From the NCBI GenBank assembly GCA_005798335.1, contig SYJV01000148.1:1-64000 (forward strand): DNA of 64,000 nucleotides. The letters are read 5' to 3'. The stretch's first letter is position 1. Every line of letters begins with the position of its first letter. Below are positions 57,501 to 64,000 of the stretch, one piece after another. The notes under the pieces are model-generated. The model saw nothing but the letters and a program-made list of their open reading frames with translations, had not been told where the DNA came from and did no database searches. This DNA is from Planctomycetaceae bacterium. Its GTDB lineage: Bacteria > Planctomycetota > Planctomycetia > Pirellulales > Pirellulaceae. The position numbers were made by a program, and so were the translations under genes.

Positions 57501-60500
57501 GAGAACGGGATTTGCCGTACCCACGACACCAAATCTAGGTGTGCCGACCGTTGTGGGAGTAACACCCACATCAATCAAACTGCTGTCGATTGCCAGTTCG
57601 CTACCATCGGCGGAGTCGGTGATTTCTCGAATGTAATTACGGGCGATTTCCAGGTTGTATCCTGTGAATATATTGGACGTAACAATGATAATTTGCTCGC
57701 CGCTGCTGCCAGCAAACGTCGGAGGCAGCACCGCCACTCGACCAGCGGCTGGCGCGACGACCGAGGCAGAACCTGCAAATTGAATCGTCAGCGTAGCCGC
57801 AGGATTGGTTGGCGTAACCACCGCACTTATTCTTTGACCGCTCTCGACAAAGTAGTAGAAACCGTGTTGGCTGGTCGCCGACGACAAGATGCCAGAATTG
57901 TTGCGACTGACATGGAACAGTCCACCTTGCGGAGCCTGGCGTTCGAAGTTGTTGGCTGGCGCGCCCACCTGCGCGGTGTCCGAGTTCATTACGTTCAATC
58001 CGCCAGCTCCGTCGTTAGCGTCGATGTACGAGACATCAATGCGACCACCGATGGATGCTTGCAACCTGTTGTCCGCCGACGGAGTGCCGGTGGCGATCAA
58101 GATACTTCCGCGATAGACTCCCGGTTGGGTCACCACGCGCGAGAGTGTTACTGGTTCCGTGTCGCCGATGCTGGTGGTCACATTGACGCTGATGATCGAA
58201 TTGATGGTTAAATCGAGATCGCGCACGAACACGTTTACGATGTCGCCGATTTGGTATTGTGCGAGGTCAAATTCCACGCTGCCATCTTGTACAGCGGGCA
58301 AATCAAAGGCCTCGACCACATTGGTCGAGAAGTGACTGCCGCCATCGCGAGCGCTAAAACCCATGCCACGGCCGGCAAAGGCGGCCCAGATCAACTGAAT
58401 ATTAGCGCCTCCATTCATCGCCAGATCGGCTGCGAGTATGCCGTCGCGCGCTTGCAGCATCGTGGGACTGGCGGGCGTCAGTTTCATTGCTTCGGTCACT
58501 AACTTGAGCGCCAAATTATTGCCAGCGGTACCGGTGTAGAGATTTGTGCTGAATCCGTAACGGTTCACAAAGCTCCAGTACATATCCCATAATACTGAAG
58601 TCCACACTTCGCCAACGTTGTGCACTTCGCTGCAACCTGCGGGGCATGGCACATCTGATTGACTGTCACTGATGTCATCATACGTCAAAGGATTGACCGT
58701 CTTATTCGTACTGTATGGGAATCGACGAATCCCAGCGCCTGTGGCTGGTTGGCCCAAAACATAAGTCCCTACGGGATACGATCCGGTTGCGGTATCGGTC
58801 GGCTTGGCCAAAAAAACTAACGCATACCAATCGCTCCAGCCCTCGCCCATTCCCCCGCTCTGAATACCCTCGAGCGCGAAGACGTTGGCTGGACCGCCCA
58901 CCAATCGATTCGAGATGCCATGACCATATTCATGGACGATAATACCCGCGTCATTGTCGCTGTCGCGGCGCGGATTCGTCCGACTGAATTCGAACATTTG
59001 CATGCGCGGTGATACCCCATCGCGCGGTGTGCTGAAATTGGCGTTGTTCACCGCGCCAACTGCAGCCGCATCCTGCGCGTCCGCTTGTACTGGGTCCGCG
59101 CCCAATCCACCAGCACCGTAATTGTTAAACTGAAAATTGCCAGCCGCCGCGCCGAATCCGTTCAGTGCCATAACGTCATGCACGATATTGTTCCAATAGA
59201 ACAAATTGACGGTGGCTTGATCTACATTGTCCTGCGGTGGCAGCGTGTCATCGAACGGAAAATCATAGTCGTTGGTCAGGCTGGCAGGACGTGCGCCGCC
59301 AGTATTATTACCATCGCGATCTTCTTGAGCATTGACATTGTTTCCGCGAGTATCGAAAAATTCGGCTCCCTCAGCTCCGTCGGTGTCGTGCCAGCCAAAT
59401 GGCGAAGCGTTTGCAACGGCTGGATTGAGAATCAACTCGTGACTGGCCGGCAATCCCACACCGTCCACAGGGCTTTCTAAGGGGATCGGAAAGACTCGGT
59501 AACTGTCGTAATCCGTCCAGTTAAATCGCCCCAATATTTCGCCAGTGAATGCGTCGACATTGATTTCAAACCAGTCGGCATCGTTTCGCAAATTGATGAC
59601 CGCGTTCCAGGCCAATCTTGCTTCGCCGCGCTGCATCGGCACGATTGTCATTTTGACCGGAATGGGGTCGCGCGAAATTCCACCGTCAGACAGCAAAACA
59701 GACCGATCCGCATCGTGGTCCTGGCGTTTCGAATCGAGCGATTGCGTAATTGTTACGCCCAGATTTCTCGCGGCAGCTTCGACAGCTTGTGTTGGGGAAA
59801 TCTTGGGCTCAAGCGAATTCAGTGAACTGGCGACACTCGGTACAAAGCTGTTACCCACAGTTAGAATTTGACCATCTGCCATGACACTGACGTTGGCTAC
59901 CGCGCCGAAGACATCGAGACCACGATAAGTTTGCTGAAGGTATACGTGGCTTAGTTGCGAAATCGAACTGGTGCTCTGAGCACTGACAGCAATGTCACTG
60001 ATATCTGTGGGTTCGAGTCCAAGAACCGCTCGATGTTCGCGCATGAATTGCTTGGCGATATCGGCTGGTGAATCGGTTGACTTGCCGGACAGAAATCCAG
60101 AGCTATTGGATAGAGTCGCAGGAGTTCCTAGGAACGTATCGATGCTGAATTGATATCCAGGCAGGTGCTGTTCAATCGCGAGCATCGCCGCGATTTGGCT
60201 CTCGCTCAAGCCAACTTCGGCTGGTTGTGCGCTACCAGCTTCGGCATTGCGTCGTACAACGAAGCTGCCGTTGGCTCCAACGATTGCGCCAGGCGGGATT
60301 GTTCCGCGGGCATAGTGTGCGTGTTCATCGGGTACTTCAGGCGGCACGGAGAACTGCGACCAACCGAAATCTGCGCCGGCGGTCAGCAGCATTCGCGGCT
60401 CCAGGAACTCCAGGTGAAACCGAATTGGTCGGTAGAGTTTGGATAATAACCGGGTGGCCCTCGATGGAAATCGGAGCCCACGATTGTCGAGCAGCGATTT

Positions 60501-60545
60501 GGGAGAAGTCAGAACTCGACGCACCGCAGACTTGAAGGCTGACAC
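54588..60545 (-). CDS. Giant secreted M36 (fungalysin-like) metallopeptidase with C-terminal dockerin-like repeats
   Basis: FLEPRMLLTA N-terminal planctomycete motif, IIVHEYGHGISNRLVGG zinc site, GMGEGWSDWYAL, GDANRDGSVNGGDLPAF..DWNSDASVNGGDLPLF repeats. Confidence 0.9.
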   Translation of the reverse strand: MSAFKSAVRRVLTSPKSLLDNRGLRFPSRATRLLSKLYRPIRFHLEFLEPRMLLTAGADFGWSQFSVPPEVPDEHAHYARGTIPPGAIVGANGSFVVRRNAEAGSAQPAEVGLSESQIAAMLAIEQHLPGYQFSIDTFLGTPATLSNSSGFLSGKSTDSPADIAKQFMREHRAVLGLEPTDISDIAVSAQSTSSISQLSHVYLQQTYRGLDVFGAVANVSVMADGQILTVGNSFVPSVASSLNSLEPKISPTQAVEAAARNLGVTITQSLDSKRQDHDADRSVLLSDGGISRDPIPVKMTIVPMQRGEARLAWNAVINLRNDADWFEINVDAFTGEILGRFNWTDYDSYRVFPIPLESPVDGVGLPASHELILNPAVANASPFGWHDTDGAEGAEFFDTRGNNVNAQEDRDGNNTGGARPASLTNDYDFPFDDTLPPQDNVDQATVNLFYWNNIVHDVMALNGFGAAAGNFQFNNYGAGGLGADPVQADAQDAAAVGAVNNANFSTPRDGVSPRMQMFEFSRTNPRRDSDNDAGIIVHEYGHGISNRLVGGPANVFALEGIQSGGMGEGWSDWYALVFLAKPTDTATGSYPVGTYVLGQPATGAGIRRFPYSTNKTVNPLTYDDISDSQSDVPCPAGCSEVHNVGEVWTSVLWDMYWSFVNRYGFSTNLYTGTAGNNLALKLVTEAMKLTPASPTMLQARDGILAADLAMNGGANIQLIWAAFAGRGMGFSARDGGSHFSTNVVEAFDLPAVQDGSVEFDLAQYQIGDIVNVFVRDLDLTINSIISVNVTTSIGDTEPVTLSRVVTQPGVYRGSILIATGTPSADNRLQASIGGRIDVSYIDANDGAGGLNVMNSDTAQVGAPANNFERQAPQGGLFHVSRNNSGILSSATSQHGFYYFVESGQRISAVVTPTNPAATLTIQFAGSASVVAPAAGRVAVLPPTFAGSSGEQIIIVTSNIFTGYNLEIARNYIREITDSADGSELAIDSSLIDVGVTPTTVGTPRFGVVGTANPVLPRVIFARSNSPGSFIDISTTGTPLGLTDDGQALITTTVGNAFFPAGSVIVSNNGGIISGTTGSLSPFNDSLPTSLPNGTFLVPFWDDLDGGTGNGNVYWQQRQIDGINALIVQWHNRPRWSGIGAATFQLQLFASGPVYARFVYADVDFGDPAYNFGAEATIGYQRNSTSAVQFSFNSPSIANGDILELRDNVPTPDIDEYTLNLSGQVGKPIDVVLAGMNGQNFSPVSLVLMGPDGSLVATAVTDPVRPGVSVTNYARGILGYVVPVAGVYTIRVISSDTVGDYAVVVTGSLAFDTEPNLNLATDPLRSLDGNFGAIGSAAQGSTGTGLNFFGTRTTFNNAAPGLPVEDFEDGSAGQGAVVVCNAPMNSASNDACFTPGEILPGLEILDNPGPSNNGLVLLGRNVIGNSSIVTGPSSFAESTELRFPNNSVFAVGMDVFINTASRVAISIFGQNGSVLGTSFVDATLTGSFWGVTSDTAIARMTLVSTQGELVDNVTFGATVSGVDRYRISLNAGANISFSAKALFPHVLTTPINTLDPQLRLIHPNGTTIVASDLDSDGGRDSLLQFAVTTSGVYTIEVSAESGVGDYLLRRSADILPPSAISFRQKTPLTSPTNADQLIFLATFSEPVTGVSAADFSAVGTTGSISVTPIDASTYDVVVSGGDLAGLNGTVGLNLNAPTIFDLFGNALANSEPSIDEAYVVDNASPRAVDVIVSGSAWSNLFIDSIDGGGVGSGNGLGYSLNSGLVIPSNGIDRIYVLFSEAVVGFNASRIQLLGVNLASYANLITSVVFNGLRTRGEIQLSSPITRDRFRIGVADTVTDTALNALDGDSNGSAGGPVNVVFGILVGDANRDGSVNGGDLPAFAAAFNTSVGFAGYNPNADWNSDASVNGGDLPLFATNFNQSLPSSMPGLLSFGSGGGSGLLSALAPPVVSVDSVFGKWDDEEDQRIFAVAEDLLPRDDDLWLLDE

Positions 60546-60669
60546 GGAGTTTAGTTCCTTGTGGGATCAGCTAACCGAACCGTGTCGCGCAATTTCTACG
60601 ACGGTTGACGAGATGTCCCGAAACGAGCCTAAGTTCACGAAAACCAGATTATCACCCAAAGAGCGGATT

Positions 60670-62061
60670 TTAGTCAACGGATTTGCATTGAAATCGCGTT
60701 GTTATTGCGCGAACAAGGTATTCGAGAATTTGGCTGAATACGCCGGACCAGTCACCTTGTTTGTGCTGCCTGAACAAACGCACCGTGGGGTACCAAGGGC
60801 TATCGCTGCGGTCCAGTAACCAGCGCCAGTCTGGCATAAGACTCAGCGCAACCCACGTCGGAACCCCCAGCGATCCGGCCAGATGAGCTATCGAGGTATC
60901 GCTGGTGATGACTAAATCCAGGTGCTGCATAATGGCGGATGTATCCATGAAGGCGCCGCTGGTTTTGTCGATATTCTGGTCCAGTATGGTAACTGGGCGT
61001 GGGCCGCGCCAATCGCCAAGTTGTTCTGTCCCATACCCACTCTGCAAACTGATCAATTCTACCTGAGGTACCGATGCCAGATTTTCGAAGTGTTTCAACG
61101 GTACACTGCGAAACATATCTGCTTGATGATCGGGGTTTCCTTGCCAGGCGATCCCCACGCGAAAGACAGAGGATGATTTCGGAAATCGTTCGGCCCAATA
61201 TTGGACTAAATGTTCGGCTGGCAGAACGTAAGGAATTTGATTTGGGATCGAATGCAAGTCAATTTGCAATATATCGGCGACATCTAGCAAAGTGCAGTGC
61301 GTGTCCAGAGGTCGGTCATAGGGCAAACTATTGGGAAACATGGGCCCGAGCGAACTGGCATTTCGCAGCAGTGCCATCAACTGCGGTTGGCAGTAGACGG
61401 TTGTGTTGGCGCCTCGCTCGCGCAGAATTTTCGCGAAGCGCACAAAGTGCAGTGTATCTCCGAGTCCCTGTTCGGCAGTCAGGAGAATCGACTTGCCACG
61501 CAGGTCACTGCCGTCCCAAACCGGCGCGCTCAACTTGGGACGCTGCAAGTCACCAACGCGCCAGCGCCAGCGATATTCGCGCCAACCTTCCTCGAACCTG
61601 CCCTGGAGCAAATAAATCACTCCCAGGTTGCGGTGGAGTTCGGCCTCGGTCGGATTGAGTTGCAGAGCTTGCTCGTAACAACGTAGCCCTCGTTCGAGTT
61701 CGCCGTTCCACACATGGAGCGTACCGCGATTCTTGTACGCGTTCAAATAGTCCGGCTTGAGGTCGATGGCTTTTTGAAAGCACGCGTCTGCTTCTTCGGC
61801 ACGTTGCAAGTAACGCAACGTATTTCCCATATTGTTGAGGGCGACTGGAAACCTCGGCTGAATTCGCAATGCCGTTTGGTAAGCTTCGTGGGCTTGGGAA
61901 TACTTGCGTTGGTCGTGTAGCGCGATACCCAGAAAGCACCAGGCGTTGAAGTTGCCGGGTGCTTTGGCGATTACGTTGCGATAGATCTGTTCGGCGTCAA
62001 CGAATTTCCGCTGTTGCTGAATCGCCCAACCGCGCTGAAGTTCTTGTTCTATGGTTTCCAT
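60670..62061 (-). CDS. TPR repeat protein with C-terminal glycosyltransferase (GT9-like) domain
   Basis: TPR-like FNAWCFLGIALHDQRKYSQAHEAYQTALRIQP; LLTAEQGLGDTLHFVRFAKIL; ITSDTSIAHLAGSLGVPTWVAL. Confidence 0.88.
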   Translation of the reverse strand: METIEQELQRGWAIQQQRKFVDAEQIYRNVIAKAPGNFNAWCFLGIALHDQRKYSQAHEAYQTALRIQPRFPVALNNMGNTLRYLQRAEEADACFQKAIDLKPDYLNAYKNRGTLHVWNGELERGLRCYEQALQLNPTEAELHRNLGVIYLLQGRFEEGWREYRWRWRVGDLQRPKLSAPVWDGSDLRGKSILLTAEQGLGDTLHFVRFAKILRERGANTTVYCQPQLMALLRNASSLGPMFPNSLPYDRPLDTHCTLLDVADILQIDLHSIPNQIPYVLPAEHLVQYWAERFPKSSSVFRVGIAWQGNPDHQADMFRSVPLKHFENLASVPQVELISLQSGYGTEQLGDWRGPRPVTILDQNIDKTSGAFMDTSAIMQHLDLVITSDTSIAHLAGSLGVPTWVALSLMPDWRWLLDRSDSPWYPTVRLFRQHKQGDWSGVFSQILEYLVRAITTRFQCKSVD

Positions 62062-62081
62062 ACGAATTTGGCATAATAAAA

Positions 62082-62120
62082 AACCTCAGGCCAAAAGCAC
62101 AGACGTTTTGGCCTGAGGTT
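62082..62120 (-). terminator. Rho-independent terminator downstream of the sigma factor gene
   Basis: AACCTCAGGCCAAAA / TTTTGGCCTGAGGTT 15-bp stem, 9-nt loop, followed on the minus strand by TTTTTATTATGC. Confidence 0.85.
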
Positions 62121-62148
62121 CACGGAGATTCTCAAAACGGGTAATAGG

Positions 62149-63726
62149 TTAGTCGAGGAATCCTACCAGATCTTGGCTGCGGCTGGGTTGCTGCAACTTG
62201 CGCACAGCTTTCGCCTCGATCTGACGGATGCGTTCGCGCGTAACTTTGAAAATGTGGCCAACTTCTTCCAACGTATAGCTGTAACCGTCCCCCAAGCCAT
62301 AACGCAGTTTGATAATTTCGCGTTCGCGATAACTGAGTGTTTTCAGCACATGGTTAATGCGATCGCGCAACATCTCTTGACCAGCTCCGATGGCGGGGCT
62401 CTCTGCGGTACCATCGGGCAGCAAGTCACCGAACTGGCTATCTTCGCTATTGCCGACCGGACGATCCAAGCTGATCGGATAGCGACTCATGGCCAAAACG
62501 CGACGAGCCTCTTCAATGGTAGTTTCAGCTCGTCGAGCGGTCTCTTCCAAAGTTGGCTCGCGTCCAAGCTCCTGTAGCAATTGGCGCGATACGTTGCGCA
62601 CCCGTGACATGGTTTCCACCATATGTACTGGAATGCGAATGGTACGGCTCTGATCGGCCACAGCCCGCGTGATCGCTTGCCGAATCCACCAGGTCGCATA
62701 AGTGCAGAATTTGAAACCGCGACGATATTCGAATTTATCGACCGCGCGCATCAATCCCGCATTACCTTCCTGAATCAGATCCAAGAAACTCAAACCGCGA
62801 TTGCGATACTTCTTAGCGATCGAAACGACCAACCGCAGATTGCCTTCGGAAAGCTGCTTCTTGGCTTTTTGATATTCGGTGAATACCTTTTGAACCATGC
62901 GCACGCGATTGCGGAGGCTGGAGGGAGTTTCTTGAGTGGCGATCAGAATCTGACGAAACTCTTGGAGCAATTCCGAGCGTTGCGCCGCTGAAACGCGATC
63001 GCCTTCCAGTCGATCGATTTCTCGCCGCAGTTCGTCCACGCGTCGACTCAGTTTTGATAAGTCGTCGATCCGCGGTTCCAACCGCTGCGTCCGCAAGCCA
63101 AGTTCTTCGACCAAACGCACCGCCTTGCGTCGACGGCGCGCCAGCGAACGCCAGGCATCGTGGCGTCGTTCCATCGGCAATTCCGAACTCAATGCGATCC
63201 GATAATCACGGCGGTTGCGCTTGAGTAAGACATCCAGCGTACGCAAATTGTGCGGCAGCCGGCCGAGGATTTGATCCTTTTCCAAATGGTCGGTGACAGA
63301 AACCTGTACGGTGCGATCGAACGGCAATTCACTGGTCTGAACGCGTCGTAAAATCTTGTAGGCGAATTGCATTACGTAATCGCACTCAAGCAACTTCGTG
63401 CGGAATCTGCGACGGGTAACTTCGATTGCTTTGGCGAGTCGAATCTCTTCGGCGCGAGTCAACAGCGGAATTTCACCCATTTGCGTCAAATACATGCGCA
63501 CAGGATCATCCGACCAAGTTTCCACCTCCTCTTCGACAGCCGCCAGTAACTCTTCATCGCTTTCAAGCTGAACTTCACCTTCGGGTGCCAATCCGTCATC
63601 GTCCGTCATGGGGAGCGAATCCGCCCCATCTTCTTCGTCCAATGATAGCTTTTGGTAACTCTCCAGTTCGTCTTCCGCGCCACGTGGGGTATCATCATCA
63701 AATTCATCCAGCAGTACGTCGAACAA
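62149..63726 (-). CDS. rpoD: RNA polymerase primary-type sigma-70 factor
   Basis: [131 protein letters not shown]. Confidence 0.93.
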   Translation of the reverse strand: MFDVLLDEFDDDTPRGAEDELESYQKLSLDEEDGADSLPMTDDDGLAPEGEVQLESDEELLAAVEEEVETWSDDPVRMYLTQMGEIPLLTRAEEIRLAKAIEVTRRRFRTKLLECDYVMQFAYKILRRVQTSELPFDRTVQVSVTDHLEKDQILGRLPHNLRTLDVLLKRNRRDYRIALSSELPMERRHDAWRSLARRRRKAVRLVEELGLRTQRLEPRIDDLSKLSRRVDELRREIDRLEGDRVSAAQRSELLQEFRQILIATQETPSSLRNRVRMVQKVFTEYQKAKKQLSEGNLRLVVSIAKKYRNRGLSFLDLIQEGNAGLMRAVDKFEYRRGFKFCTYATWWIRQAITRAVADQSRTIRIPVHMVETMSRVRNVSRQLLQELGREPTLEETARRAETTIEEARRVLAMSRYPISLDRPVGNSEDSQFGDLLPDGTAESPAIGAGQEMLRDRINHVLKTLSYREREIIKLRYGLGDGYSYTLEEVGHIFKVTRERIRQIEAKAVRKLQQPSRSQDLVGFLD

Positions 63727-64000
63727 GGCCTTACTCCTATTCTGCCAAAGTGACTTGGGCTGTGTCAGCGGGCAATTGCTTCAAGGTGGTTGCTTGAATG
63801 ATTAACACAGAATTCTACCACTCACTATGAACCAAACTGCGTATCAACATTCAAATAGTAAAAGGTTGCGTCTGGGCAAAAAATTCCAACGGACAAGTCC
63901 TTCCATCAAACTCTCATCATCTTAGTCGCGGTGGGTTCAGCGAACTTTGCGAAAACTCGCGTGAAGGGATGGAGGAAGTTGACTTGCATTGTCGCCCAAT

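Noticed and set aside
60010-60022. GTTCGAGTCC match to the tRNA T-arm as an attR candidate
   Set aside because: Very short match inside the M36 peptidase coding region; chance similarity.
1-64000. CRISPR array
   Set aside because: No regularly spaced short direct repeats with unique spacers were seen and no cas genes recognised.

Overview
The window looks like planctomycete (Pirellulales-like) chromosome. Conserved genes include folK, panC, an acyl-CoA synthetase, an S9 peptidase, a Gfo/Idh/MocA oxidoreductase, a sugar-phosphate isomerase, two DUF1501 + DUF1549/DUF1553 pairs, an FAD oxidoreductase, a PEP-CTERM protein, a giant M36 metallopeptidase with dockerin-like repeats, a TPR/glycosyltransferase protein and an RpoD-type sigma factor. 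Between tRNA-Val(GAC) at ~27.6 kb and an IS630 element at ~46.4-47.5 kb lies an accessory island. Its central feature is a diversity-generating retroelement (DGR). A 121-bp template repeat (TR, 31420-31540) sits between two convergent NACHT-like NTPase genes, each ending in an FGE/C-type-lectin-fold domain. The 3' end of each gene is a variable repeat (VR1 31083-31203; VR2 31904-32024, minus strand). By hand alignment, all 18 TR/VR1 differences and all 19 TR/VR2 differences fall at TR adenines. Both VRs share a ~78-bp downstream block with a polypyrimidine tract and a GCCCGC-GAA-GCGGGC hairpin. The reverse transcriptase survives only as a C-terminal remnant of about 80 codons (31556-31798, [11 protein letters not shown]...RFRRR...IRSWLGHVSH) directly after the TR, so the system appears frozen or dependent on an RT in trans. 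The same island carries, on the minus strand, a sigma-like factor, an E1/ThiF-like enzyme and an ExbB/ExbD plus coiled-coil and lipoprotein envelope cluster. Other notable features are a RAYT element with three REP copies and an internally deleted derivative, a group II intron maturase fragment abutting a truncated methyltransferase gene, and several long near-perfect palindromes.
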